Shown: piece by piece, positions 1-11,505 of the stretch
Numbering within the stretch: position 1 is the stretch's first letter
Layout: each line of letters opens with the position of its first letter
From: Chelydra serpentina
Lineage: Eukaryota; Chordata; Testudines; Chelydridae
Reading direction: 5' to 3'
Assembly (NCBI GenBank): GCA_037349315.1
Contig: JBAIAC010000027.1
Coordinates: 22,112,501-22,176,500, forward strand
DNA: 64,000 nucleotides
Notes under the pieces: generated by a model
Told to the model about the DNA's origin: nothing
What the model saw: only the letters and a program-made list of their open reading frames with translations
Databases searched by the model: none
Position numbers and translations under genes: made by a program

Positions 1-735
1 GATTGAGCTCCTTGACTCTATCACTATAAGGCAGGTTTTCCAATCCTTTAATCATTCTCGTGGCTATTCTCTAAGCCGTCTCCACTTTATCAACATCCAT
101 CTTGAATTGTGGACACCAGAACTGGACACGCAGAGGTAAAACAACCCCTATATTCCTATTCAAGATTCCGCTGTTTATGCCTCCCAGTATGATAGTAGCC
201 CTTTTGGCCACAGCTTTACAGTGGGTGTTCCCATGCAGCTGATTATCCATCATGCCCTCTAAGACTTTTCAATCACTGCTTCCCAGGAAAGAGTCCCCCA
301 TCCTTGTAGTTATGGTGACGTATCCTCTGTATTATTTACCATTCCCCCAATCTTTGTGTCATCTGCAAACTTTATCAGTGATGCTTTTATGTTTTTTTCT
401 GGATCATTGATAAAAATATTAAAATAGCCTAGGGAGAAGGACTGACCCCTGGAGGACCTCACTAAAAACACCCACTCGGTGATGAGTCCCTGTTTATGGT
501 TACATTTTGAGACATGTCAGTTAGCCAGTTTTTAATCCATTTAATGTGTGCCATGTTGAATTTGTATAGTTCTAGTTTTTAAATGTTTGAAAGCATAATG
601 GCACGTGGTCCCAAATCAAATACCTCACAGAATCTAAGCATATTATCTCAACACCGTTACTTGTATCAATTAAACTTGTAATCTCATCAGAAAAGATAGC
701 AAGTTACTTTGACAGGATTTGCTATAACCCCCTGC
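1..735 (-). mobile_element. Decayed CR1 LINE, ORF2 reverse-transcriptase region
   Basis: Read on the minus strand this is CR1 ORF2. Near 340-420 is INDPEKNIKASLIKFADDT, which holds the FADD box, the catalytic aspartate motif of the reverse transcriptase. Upstream near 480-540 is a WIKNWLTD segment, and downstream near 70-130 are QFWCPQFKMDVDKV and then RMIKGLENLP, in the usual CR1 order. Several frame changes and stops break the frame, so the copy is dead. It is cut by the window start. Confidence 0.88.
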
Positions 736-748
736 TGATTGGCATGAA

Positions 749-869
749 TTACCTGGAGAAGTTTGCTGCATGTCACTAGCCAGGCATAGTGAGAGACAGC
801 CTAGGCTAGAGATGTAAGGCGGCACAGTGGTTCCACAGTTCCAGGCTGCACCCCGGGGATCCTGTCACA
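749..869 (+). mobile_element. 3' end fragment of an LTR
   Basis: This matches the last ~120 bp of the LTR at 53341-54631, including a CACCCCGGGGATCCTGTCACA-type terminus. Only the end survives, with no internal region beside it. The likely source is an endogenous retrovirus-like LTR element. Confidence 0.6.
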
Positions 870-1689
870 ACTTCCCCTCCTCTCTCTGCCAAGGGCGCCC
901 ATCGCTGCAGGCACAGCACCAGACTCCTCCGCTCTCACGAACAGGGCTGGGCTGAGGAGTCTGAAATTTGGGAGTAAAACGAAAACTTTAAAAATTCTCT
1001 GCAAAGTGGGGCCCAGCTCTCGTGGGAGCCCTGGCTCTGAGATGGTGTGCATGGAGAGCTGCCCCGTGACGGCTGAGGAGCCAGGCTCCCAGGGATCTCA
1101 GCCCTCACCAGCCCAGCCAGCAGGCTGCCGAGGAGTGAGGCAGGTGAGCTGGTGGGAAACCAGCCAGGTTCCAATAGAACTTTGTTAAAATCGAACAGTC
1201 TGTGAAACATTTTGATTTGCAGGAATTGGCAAAAATGTTCCATTACAATGGTCCCAAGCAACTCTGGTATGTAGTGTCACTGCACCCAGCACAGACACGC
1301 TTGTCTGCTCCTCACTGCTTTATTTCGAGGGGAGATTCTGGAGGAAGATCTCTAAGGGCAGGAAAGGGCCCACTGACCATTTTGTATCCTCCTTTATGGA
1401 GGAGGGCAATGCAAAGAGGTGTGCCATGCCCTCAGATCCAATAGAGGAGAGACAAGTAGATGCTTTGCTCCAGTGGCAGGAAGTTCCACAGCTAAGGGCC
1501 CTCCATAGGTAATGCTCTGCCCAGGGCTCTGAAGAGTGTACTGTGGGCTTTGTGGCTGCAGTGCTCCTGAGGCTAGTTTGAGGTCTATGCGGTGGCTGGG
1601 GGCATGTTGGGTCTATTGCGTGCTGGGAGAGGCTAGTGTCTACGCCATCCAGCTGTCACACACTGAGCTTGTGAGCAAACACAAATTCT
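870..1689. other. No recognised gene
   Basis: Moderately GC-rich sequence with short overlapping ORFs on both strands and no recognisable protein family. Nothing beyond anonymous sequence can be supported. Confidence 0.5.
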
Positions 1690-2028
1690 TCAACTACCTG
1701 AAGGGGGGTTCCAAGGAGGATGGAGCTTGGCTGTTCTCAGTGGTGGCAGATGACAGAACAAGGAGTAATCGTCTCAAGTTGCAGTGGGGGAGGTCTAGGT
1801 TGGATATTAGGAAAAACTATTTCACTAGGAGGGTGGTGAAGCACTGGAATGGGTTCCCTAGGGAGGTGGTGGAATCTCCTTCCTTAGAGGTTTTTAAGGC
1901 TCAGCTTGACAAAGCCCTGGCTGGGATGATCTAGTTGGGGTTGGTCCTGCTTTGAGCAGGGGGTTGGACTAGATGACCTCCTGAGGTCCCTTCCAACCCT
2001 GAGATTCTCTGATTCTATGATTCTACAC
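1690..2028 (+). mobile_element. 5'-truncated CR1 LINE 3' end
   Basis: The last ~80 codons of CR1 ORF2 are open (FNYLKGGS, then [33 protein letters not shown]) and end at GMI-stop near 1934. The 3' UTR follows (GGTTGGACTAGATGACCTCC) and then the TTCTATGATTCTA tail. Only the end of the element was inserted, as is usual for CR1. Confidence 0.93.
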
Positions 2029-2046
2029 GGGCGTTGGGAAACACAT

Positions 2047-2267
2047 AGATTCTTGTGGCTTTTGGGTGGCCCGGCCTCATGAGTCTCAGCCCGGAGTCTG
2101 GGGAAGCCATGCCTTAACGGGCTGATGGAGGAAGAATGGTCCAGTGGTTACAGCACTTGTCTAGACGCTGTCAGACCCGGGTTTTATTCCCTACTCCGTC
2201 ACAACCTTCCTGTGTGACCTTGGGCTGGGACTCATGAGGCTGGGCCACCCAAAAGGCACAAGAATCT
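2047..2267. repeat. 46-bp inverted repeat around a MIR
   Basis: Arms 2047-2092 and 2222-2267 are reverse complements at 43 of 46 positions, with a 129-bp spacer. The outer ends read AGATTCTTGTG and its complement. The MIR-like SINE at 2132-2225 sits in the loop. Confidence 0.85.
2132..2225 (+). mobile_element. MIR-like tRNA-derived SINE
   Basis: The segment carries a tRNA-like head (GGTCCAGTGGTTACAGCAC), a B-box-like GACCCGGGTTTTATTCCC and the MIR core motif TGTGTGACCTTGGGC. This order is typical of the ancient amniote MIR family. Confidence 0.75.
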
Positions 2268-2787
2268 ACTTTGGGTCCAGAAATACTGCAGGAGAAGGCA
2301 CGAGGTATTTGAGATGCTCACAGCAAGAGTGCACAACTGAGCAGGCTCCATGCGTCTGGGGTTATGGCGTAAGTGCGTGAAAAGCATGAAAAGCATGAAA
2401 AGCACTGGGTTGTTTCCCATTGAGCACAGTGCATTATGGGATGCTGATACAATGTTCCCAGTCTGCCCTGTGACAATGTTTTGGTCCCATGAGGCATTGC
2501 ACAAACTTCCCAAAGCACACTGTGCCAAGTTGCACTTTGGGCTAGCTACCCACGATGCGCTGCTTTGTGAGGACACACTCCATCGAGACAATGAGCGTGG
2601 TGTGGCCATGCACAATCGAGTCCATTAATTCGGGGGCTCGAGGTCAAACTAGATAAAGTCGACTTAGCTGCCCAATGGGGATCATAAATCTGCCCTACTT
2701 CCAGGGGTGGGTGAGGACAAATACATCACAGACTCTGGGGTGCTCAAACACTTTGGTGGGATGGCCCATGTAAGTACCTATGAGAGG
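2268..2787. other. No gene; short 10-bp tandem repeat
   Basis: Anonymous sequence. A three-copy tandem of a 10-bp unit (AAAAGCATGA) lies at about 2375-2404. Segments near 2600-2690 resemble hAT MITE interiors (GTCGACTTAGCTG), but no terminal repeats can be drawn. Confidence 0.4.
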
Positions 2788-3013
2788 CAGTAGCGTAGCC
2801 GGGGGGGGGGAGCAGGAGGAGCGGCCGCTCCCCCACTGAGCAGAAGCGGCGCCTTTTTTGTGTTCCGACGCCTTTTGTTCCTACGCTGCAGCCAGCCAGA
2901 GCGGAGCATTTTTTTTTTCTCCCGGTGCCTTTTTTTGCTCCTGTTGCTTTTTGCTCCCTGCGCCTTTTTTTAGCTCCGCTCCCCCATGTGCTCTAAACCT
3001 GGCTACGTCACTG
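2788..3013. mobile_element. Non-autonomous DNA transposon (MITE) with CAGTRRCGTAGCC ends
   Basis: The left end CAGTAGCGTAGCCGG and the right end (complement CAGTGACGTAGCCAGG) form imperfect terminal inverted repeats. The interior is a degenerate ~20-bp repeat of the form GCGCCTTTTTTTGCTCC. Flanking octamers ATGAGAGG and ATGAGGTA are only partly alike, so the TSD is uncertain. No transposase is encoded. Confidence 0.6.
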
Positions 3014-3059
3014 ATGAGGTAACTGGTGAGAGGGTGAGGGCACACCCTCATTGTCTGGC

Positions 3060-6000
3060 AGGGCATGTTATGCGTGTGTTGTCCACGTGGCAGAACGCAT
3101 GTGGTTGTGTGTGTTTTTGTGTGGCAGTGTACATGTCCATGAGGCACCAGGCCTACGTGTTTGTGAGCTTTTGTGACAATGTGTGCACTTGTGTGTGCGG
3201 TCTGTGTGGCAGTGTCTGTGCATGCTGTCAGAGACGGCGTGTGCATGCATGTATGTCTGTTGTCCGTGTGGCAATGTATATGTGTGTGTGCAGTGTCTGT
3301 GTGGCAATGAGCACGTGTGCGTTGTTTGTGTGGCAGTATCTGTGTGCATTGTCTGTTTAGCAGTGTGCAGGTGTGGGGGCTGTGCTGTTCCTGTGGCAGC
3401 GTGCGCGTGTACGTGCGTGTTGTTCCTGTGGCAGCGTGTGCCTGTATGTGTGAGTTGTTCTTGTGGCAGCGTTCGCGTGTACATGCATGTTGTTGCTGAG
3501 GCAGCATGTGTGTGTATGTGTGTGTTGTACCTGAGGCAGTGTGTGTGTGTATGTTTGTGTTGTTGCTGAGGCAGTGTGCGTGTGTATATGTGTGTTGTAC
3601 CCGAGGTAGCGTGTGTGTGTACCTTTGCGTTGTTCCTGAGGCAGCGCGCACGTCTACGTGTGTGTTGTTCCTGAGGCAGTGTGTACATGTACCTGCGTGT
3701 TGTTCCTGAGGCAGCGTGTACGGTACGTGTATGTGTGTGTTGTTCCTGAGGCAGCGTGTGCGTGTATATGTGTGTCGTACCTGAGGCAGTGTGTACGTGT
3801 ACCTGTGTGTTGTTCCTGAGGCAGTGTGTACATGTACCTGCGTATTGTTCCTGAGGCAGTGTGTACGTGTACCTGTGTGTTGTTCCTGAGGCAGTGTGTA
3901 CGTGTATATGTGTGTTTTTCCTGAGGCAGTGTGTACATGTACCTGTGTGTTGTTCCTGAGGCAGTGTGTACGTGTACCTGTGTGTTGTTCCTGAGGCAGT
4001 GTGTACATGTACCTGCGTGTTGTTCCTGAGGCAGCGTGTGCGTGTATATGCGTGTTGTTCCTGAGGCAGTGTGTGCGTGTGTATATGTGTGTTGTTCCTG
4101 AGGCAGTGTGTGCATGTGTATATGTGTGTTGTTCCTGAGGTAGCGTGCGCGTGTATATGTGTGTTGTTCCTGAGGCAGCGTGTGCGTGTGTATATGTGTG
4201 TTGTTCCTGAGGCAGTGTGTGCGTGTGTATATGTGTGTTGTTCCTGAGGTAGCGTGCGCGTGTATATGTGTGTTGTTCCTGAGGCAGTGTGTGCGTGTGT
4301 ATATGTGTGTTGTTCCTGAGACAGTGTGTGCGTGTGTATATGTGTGTTGTTCCTGAGACAGTGTGCGCGTGTGTATATGTGTGTTGTTCCTGAGGCAGCG
4401 TGTGCGTGTGTATATGTGTGTTGTTCCTGAGGCAGCGTGAGCGTGTGTATATGTGTGTTGTTCCTGAGGTAGCGTGCGCGTGTGTATATGTGTGTTGTTC
4501 CTGAAGCAGCGTGTGTATATGTGTGTTGTTCCTGAGGCAGTGTGTGCGTGTGTATATGTGTGTTGTTCCTGAGGTAGCGTGCGTGTGTATATATGTGTTG
4601 TTCCTGAGGTAGCGTGCGCGTGTGTATATGTGTGTTGTTCCTGAGGTAGCGTGCGCGTGTATATGTGTGTTGTTCCTGAGGTAGCGTGTGCGTGTGTATA
4701 TCTGTGTTGTTCCTGAGGCAGCGTGTGCGTGTGTATATGTGTGTTGTTCCTGAGTCAGCGTGCGCGTGTGTATATGTGTGTTGTTCCTGAGGCAGCATGC
4801 GCGTGTGTATATGTGTGTTGTTCCTGAGGCAGCGTGTGCGTGTGTATATGTGTGTTGTTCCTGAGTCAGCGTGCGCGTGTGTATATGTGTGTTGTTCCTG
4901 AGGCAGCGTGAATTTGTGTATATGTGTGTTGTTCCTGAGGTAGCGTGCGCGTGTGTATATGTGTGTTGTTCCTGAGGTAGCGTGTGCGTGTGTATATGTG
5001 TGTTGTTCCTGAGGTAGCGTGTGCGTGTGTATATGTGTGTTGTTCCTGAGGCAGCGTGAATGTGTGTATATGTGTGTTGTTCCTGAGGTAGCGTGCGCAT
5101 GTGTATATGTGTGTTGTTCCTGAGGCAGTGTGTGCGTGTGTATATGTGTGTTGTTCCTGAGGCAGTGTGTGCGTTTGTATATGTGTGTTGTTCCTGAGGC
5201 AGTGTGTGCGTGTGTATATGTGTGTTGTTCCTGAGGCAGCGTGCGCGTGTGTATATGTGTGTTGTTCCTGAGGCAGTGTGTGCGTGTATATGTGTGTTGT
5301 TCCTGAGGCAGTGTGTGCGTGTGTATATGTGTGTTGTTCCTGAGGCAGTGTGTGCGTGTGTATATGTGTGTTGTTCCTGAGGCAGCGTGCGCGTGTGTAT
5401 ATGTGTGTTGTTCCTGAGGCAGCGTGTGCGTGTGTATATGTGTGTTGTTCCTGAGGCAGCGTGAGCGTGTATATGTGTGTTGTTCCTGAGTCAGTGTGTG
5501 CGTGTGTATATATGTGTTGTTCCTGAGGCAGCGTGTGCGTGTGTATATGTGTGTTGTTCCTGAGGTAGCGTGTGCGTGTGTATATGTGTGTTGTTCCTGA
5601 GGCAGTGTGTGTATATGTGTGTTGTTCCTGAGGCAGTGTGTGCGTGTGTATATGTGTGTTGTTCCTGAGGCAGTGTGTGCGTGTGTATATGTGTGTTGTT
5701 CCTGAGGTAGCGTGCGCGTGTGTATATGTGTGTTGTTCCTGAGGCAGCGTGAGCGTGTATATGTGTGTTGTTCCTGAGTCAGTGTGTGCGTGTGTATATA
5801 TGTGTTGTTCCTGAGGCAGCGTGTGCGTGTGTATATGTGTGTTGTTCCTGCGGTAGCGTGTGCGTGTGTATATGTGTGTTGTTCCTGAGGCAGCGTGTGT
5901 ATATGTGTGTTGTTCCTGAGGCAGCGTGAGCGTGTATATGTGTGTTGTTCCTGAGGCAGTGTGTGCGTTTGTATATGTGTGTTGTTCCTGAGGCAGTGTG

Positions 6001-7996
6001 TGCGTGTGTATATGTGTGTTGTTCCTGAGGCAGCGTGAGCGTGTATATGTGTGTTGTTCCTGAGTCAGTGTGTGCGTGTGTATATATGTGTTGTTCCTGA
6101 GGCAGCGTGTGAGTGTGTATATGTGTGTTGTTCCTGAGGCAGTGTGTGCGTGTGTATATGTGTGTTGTTCCAGAGGCAGTGTGTGCGTGTGTATATGTGT
6201 GTTGTTCCTGAGGCAGTGTGTGCGTGTGTATATGTGTGTTGTTCCTGAGGTAGCGTGCGCGTGTGTATATGTGTGTTGATCCTGAGGCAGTGTGTGCGCG
6301 TGTATATGTGTGTTGTTCCTGAGGCAGCGTGCGCGTGTGTATATGTGTGTTGTTCCTGAGGTAGCGTGCGCGTGTGTATATGTGTGTTGTTCTTGAGGCA
6401 GTGTGTGCGTGTGTATATGTGTGTTGTTCCTGAGGTAGCGTGCGCGTGTATATGTGTGTTGTTCCTGAGGCAGTGTGTGCGTTTGTATATGTGTGTTGTT
6501 CCTGAGGTTGCGTGCGCGTGTATATGTGTGTTGTTCCTGAGGCAGTGTGCGCGTGTGTATATGTGTGTTGTTCCTGAGGTAGCGTGCGCGTGTATATGTG
6601 TGTTGTTCCTGAGGCAGTGTGTGCGTGTGTATATGTGTGTTGTTCCTGAGGTTGCGTGCGCGTGTATATGTGTGTTGTTCCTGAGGCAGTGTGCGCGTGT
6701 GTATATGTGTGTTGTTCCTGAGGTAGCGTGCGTGTGTATATATGTGTTGTTCCTGAGGCAGCGTGCGCGTGTGTATATGTGTGTTGTTCCTGAGGCAGCG
6801 TGAGCGTGTATATGTGTGTTGTTCCTGAGGCAGTGTGTGCGTGTGTATATGTGTGTTGTTCCTGAGGCAGTGTGTGCGTGTGTATATGTGTGTTGTTCCT
6901 GAGGCAGCGTGCGCGTGTGTATATGTGTGTTGTTCCTGAGGTAGTGTGCGCGTGTATATGTGTGTTGTTCCTGAGGCGGTGTGTGCGTGTGTATATGTGT
7001 GTTGTTCCTGAGGCAGCGTGAGCGTGTATATGTGTGTTGTTCCTGAGGCAGTGTGCGTGTGTGTATATGTGTGTTGTTCCTGAGGCAGCGTGCGCGTGTG
7101 TATATGTGTGTTGTTCCTGAGGTAGTGTGCGCGTGTATATGTGTGTTGTTCCTGAGGCAGTGTGTGCGTGTGTATATGTGTGTTGTTCCTGAGGTAGCGT
7201 GCGCGTGTATATGTGTGTTGTTCCTGAGGCAGCGTGCGCGTGTGTATATGTGTGTTGTTCCTGAGGTAGCATGCGCGTGTATATGTGTGTTGTTCCTGAG
7301 GCAGCGTGCGCGTGTGTATATGTGTGTTGTTCCTGAGGTAGCGTGCGCGTGTATATGTGTGTTGTTCCTGAGGTAGCATGCGCGTGTATATGTGTGTTGT
7401 TCCTGAGGCAGTGTGTGCATGTGTATATGTGTGTTGTTCCTGAGGCAGCGTGTGTATATGTGTGTTGTTCCTGAGGCAGTGTGTGCGTGTGTATATGTGT
7501 GTTGTTCCTGAGGCAGTGTGTGCGTGTGTATATGTGTGTTGTTCCTGAGGCAGCGTGCGCGTGTGTATATGTGTGTTGTTCCTGAGGCAGCGTGTGTATA
7601 TGTGTGTTTTTCCTGAGGCAGTGTGTGCGTGTGTATATGTGTGTTGTTCCTGAGGCAGTGTGTGCGTGTGTATATGTGTGTTGTTCCTGAGGCAGTGTGT
7701 GCGTGTGTATATGTGTGTTGTTCCTGAGGCAGTGTGTGCGTGTGTATATGTGTGTTGTTCCTGAGGCAGCGTGTGCGTGTGTATATGTGTGTTGTTCCTG
7801 AGGTAGCATGCGCGTGTATATGTGTGTTGTTCCCGAGGTAGCGTGCGCGTGTGTATATGTGTGTTGTTCCTGAGGCAGTGTGTGCGTTTGTATATGTGTG
7901 TTGTTCCTGAGGCAGCGTGCGCGTGTGTATATGTGTGTTGTTCCTGAGGTAGCGTGCGCGTGTGTATATGTGTGTTGTTCCTGAGGTAGTGTGCGC
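3060..7996. repeat. Minisatellite A, 37-bp unit
   Basis: About 130 tandem units. The plus-strand consensus is TATATGTGTGTTGTTCC followed by TGAGGCAGCGTGCGCGTGTG, 37 bp in total. Variants of 35 bp (one GT lost) and about 29-31 bp occur, and the core alternates CAGCG, CAGTG and TAGCG. A subfamily with GTACGTGTACCTG occupies about 3690-4020. Units at 3060-3390 are strongly degenerate, while the right edge at 7996 is abrupt. All three minus-strand frames are open over long distances only because the unit lacks stops. No gene is inferred. Confidence 0.97.
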
Positions 7997-10900
7997 ATGC
8001 TCGTGCCGCTCTCGTGCAGGGGCAGGTGATGTCTGAGCAGCAAGGGCTCCTCATTGCATCACTGTTGTGGACAGTGGTGCAGGGGACAGGAGGCCACGAA
8101 AGCCTCCTTGGGAGTCTGGGGAACGGGCCACCCTTAGTCCAGACTCCCTGAGAGAGAGAGCGGCTCTGTGCCTCCGGGGCGGGACTGGGCATCACGCCCC
8201 TCCCCAGCAGGGTAGCTCCAGGCTCTGCCTGCTCTGGGCTAGAGGAGCAGTTGGGGCTGAACCCTCCCCCCCCCCCCCCCCCCCAGATGGGCGAAAGCAG
8301 GGGCAGGCACTGCCTGTGGCTGGCTCCCTACGCGAGCAGCACGTTGCCCCTGGAGCCAGACCACTCTCCAGGGCCATGCTGGCGCTGGCTCAGCCGCGCG
8401 GTGCGGGGTAATGCTACAGAAACAGCTGGCTCCACTTGCAGTCTGCCCGAGCCTGTACGAAAACAACAGCGAGGCGGTTCGAGCCCTCGGCTCCCAAACA
8501 ACGGCCGTGGCTGGGCTGTTTTTCCCCGAGAAGGAGAAGAAAGAGCTGGCGAGGCAGGCGCTCCACATGCTGCTCTTGAGCGATGCTTGGAGCGAGATGA
8601 AGAGAGGAGGTCTGGTAACCGGTATCTCGCGCTGCGTCTGACCCAGGCGAGGATACGTTAGTTTTGGACAGCACAGCCAGTCTGGGAATTGAGTGGATGG
8701 CTCGCGGCTGGTTTTAGAGCTTCAGAGAGCAGGAAACAATGTCTCTACAGTGGTCCCGCTGCTTTCCAACGCTGGCAGCAGTACAACAGAGGGGCCGGCC
8801 TCAGAGAGGCGGTGAGAGGAGCCGGTCGGTAACTCCGAAATCCAGTCACTCTGGTAACAGTCCTGGCCTTCTAGGGCACTTCAGCTGGATGCCAGGGCCA
8901 AATGCACCCCCTGACATCAGTGGAGTTACACTGGGGTGAACCCTGTCCCAGAAATGACAAGGTGTCCGATCTGACCAGAACGGCCCCCAATCTAGCAGCC
9001 TCTGGGTTCTACCACTGCTCCTGAGCCCAGCAGGGACCAGCCGTCTGGCAGCAAAGCCAGGAAAGAGTCAGAGTCCTTCCGAAAGCTGCTGTTCTCCAGC
9101 CCCTCCTGAGCCCCATCAGAAGGAGCAAAGTGTAGCTACTTCCTAGTGTGCGCTGATGGGCCGGACATAGGAGCCCCGAGCTCGGAGGCTTAGAGGGAAC
9201 CACAGCTCTCTGCCCCTGCAGGAGACAGGGGACGGGCTTGCTCTGGTAGCACCAGTCCCAGCAGTAAGAATCTGCCCCAGGGCAGTTCTGTGCAGCCTCC
9301 TCTGCCCTCTGGGTTGAAGTTTGTTTGTGGGCTGGCGTAGGGAAATGCTACGAATGGTACATGGGCCTGGATTGTGGCGGGTGCAGGGGATCGTGAAAGG
9401 GCTGGGTATATCCGGGGAAAGCAGGCCAGCCTGGGCTGACAGCTAGTGGACTCTGCTTGAGGAGTGAGGCCTAATTCAGCAAGGAGACGAGAGTCAGTCT
9501 GGGGCAGCAGGGCCGCTCTTTCGGGATATTGCTTGGCTCTGCACTGAGGTTGTCACAGTATCAGGCCTAGCAGCGGCTGAGCTGGGGCCATTGACTTTGC
9601 ACTACCAGATGGGGCAGTAGCAAAACTCCCCAGAACCTAGTTGTAGCAGGCCTGGTGGTGCCAGGCCTGGAAACCACAGATCAGAGTGATGAAAGCAGGC
9701 AGGCTTAGGACAGCCATCTCCTGGCGCCCACTTGTCCGCTCTGCGTCCAATTGGATTCATGAATGAGGTTAAGATCGGTGGTGCTCGGAATGAGTTCTGG
9801 GCCCCAACAAGCCAGACCCTTAATAAGCTTGGCGGCAGATAAGGTTTGAGGTTGGGGCTCAAGCCAACCACTTTATTTATTTTACAAGAAACCCCAAGAC
9901 ATCACCCGGACCTGGCTTTCAACTGCTAATAGCACCTGGCAGAAGGGCCAGTAGCGCAGAGAACCTTAGCTCAGAGGACACTGCGGCAAAGATGAAACAC
10001 GGTGCAGCAAACACACCCACAGCTTCAGCAAGAGACACATTCTGTGAAAGAGTGCAAGGAACCCTTGAGACACGCGAAAGGTTTGTAACTGACCAAAGCT
10101 GCTAGTTCAACATGGTGGCTCTCCGGACAGACCTGACGTGATCTGTCCTATCTTGACAGTTGGAGTGTCATTAAATGTCCGTATGAACAAACTCCACTTT
10201 CATTCTTGGGCAAACAGGTCCCCAGCTGGGCCCCTGTTCAGATGAGCTGTGGGGTTGTTAGGGAGAAATCGTTACTGGAAGATTATTAAGAATAATAACT
10301 ATATAAGCAAGGCTGGCAGGTGGCTATCTAAGAGGAGAGATGGCATACTGAGCTGGGAACAATAAAAAATCCAACGTATGCAAATCAGCCAGTCCAGGTG
10401 ATGTGGTCTTTAGGCAGGTCCAGGTTGAGGGGAGCGCACTAAAGCCCTGATCCTGAAAACCATTTCTGCACACACACGAGAGAGCCCCATTGACTTTGTG
10501 AGGCGGGACTGTTCGCCTCATGCACATGGTATTTTGAGTTTCTGCTCCTCGTCCGGATGACTGACACTTTTCAAACAGGAGAATAACAAACAGCGACTTG
10601 GGAACTTCCTGTAGGAATTTTTTGCATGAAAAATCATTGTGCATGTTGAGAGCCACTTTGTAATGGATCCATAGCCCCATCTGGCCACTGACCAGCAAGG
10701 GCCGATATAAATCCACAACTAACAGCAAATGCAGTTCACTGCTTGTAAAAATATTTACACATCACTGTTTGTACGATTCAGCTCCACTAATGAATTCAGA
10801 GATGATACCAACATGGGAAGAGCCCTGAAAGCTGATCACAACAGAGAAATAATACAAAGGGTCCTAGAGGGAGAAAAAGAATCCAAAACACAGATCTGCA

Positions 10901-11029
10901 ATGGGAGGAAAGGCTCTGGCAGTGGTGATGCCAAAAGGACTTTGAGGGAAGAGTGGATGGTAAATTAGACGATGCAGTTTGTATCTACAGCTCTAAAGGT
11001 CTCACTTCATGGAGCAATGGTGTGATAGT
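7997..11029. other. No recognised gene
   Basis: Largely unique sequence. A poly-C run lies at about 8265-8284. Several ORFs of 60-136 codons overlap on both strands without a recognisable family. Single exons of a host gene could be missed here by eye. Confidence 0.45.
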
Positions 11030-11505
11030 CTCCGTACAGGTTCATGTGTGGTCACACCTGGAATGTCATGGTCACTATTACCTGAAATATACTGACAAAA
11101 TGAAGGGAGCCAGAGAAGAGCAGCCTAAATGATCAAAGAGCCAAAGGGACTGACTATGACGAGGGAATAAAAGAGCTAAACCTAAGCCATGACTTGCAGA
11201 TGGACAATCTACACTTCGCGTGCATTGGAAAAGTGATAACACCAAGGATCTAGAGGAGTTGTTTACTGGGGTACCTGGGAGCTGAATGAAAATGCAGGCT
11301 GGATGTCAGGAGAGACTCTGACAGAGACAGACCAGGCTGTGGAACTGCCTCCGTGGGAAGTGATAGAATCCTCCTCACCCGAGACTTTTAAAACTACCCT
11401 GGATAAACCCTTGGCAACGTGCTGTAGGGAATGATCCCGCACGTGCAGGTAGATGGGCTGGGTGAGCTCATAGGGCTTTTCCGGTTCTAGCTTTTACCAG
11501 TCTGT
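11030..11505 (+). mobile_element. Old CR1-like LINE 3' region
   Basis: Heavily mutated CR1 ORF2 end. Recognisable pieces in order are GTTCATGTGTGGTCACACC (the 'wSpHLey' region), a 'gAReEQ'-type segment, the 'LWNcLPr' equivalent near 11336, and a 3' UTR with GATGGGCTGGGTGAGCTCAT. Many frameshifts are present. Confidence 0.65.

Noticed and set aside
4866..8195. 1,109-codon minus-strand ORF of TH/IYT repeats as a gene
   Set aside because: It is the complement of minisatellite A, with all three frames open and unit-length indels that shift frame freely.
8265..8284. Poly-C run as a regulatory element
   Set aside because: Simple homopolymer with no supporting context.
8411..8641. Small ORF (76 codons) as an exon
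   Set aside because: No recognisable family, convincing splice context or other support.
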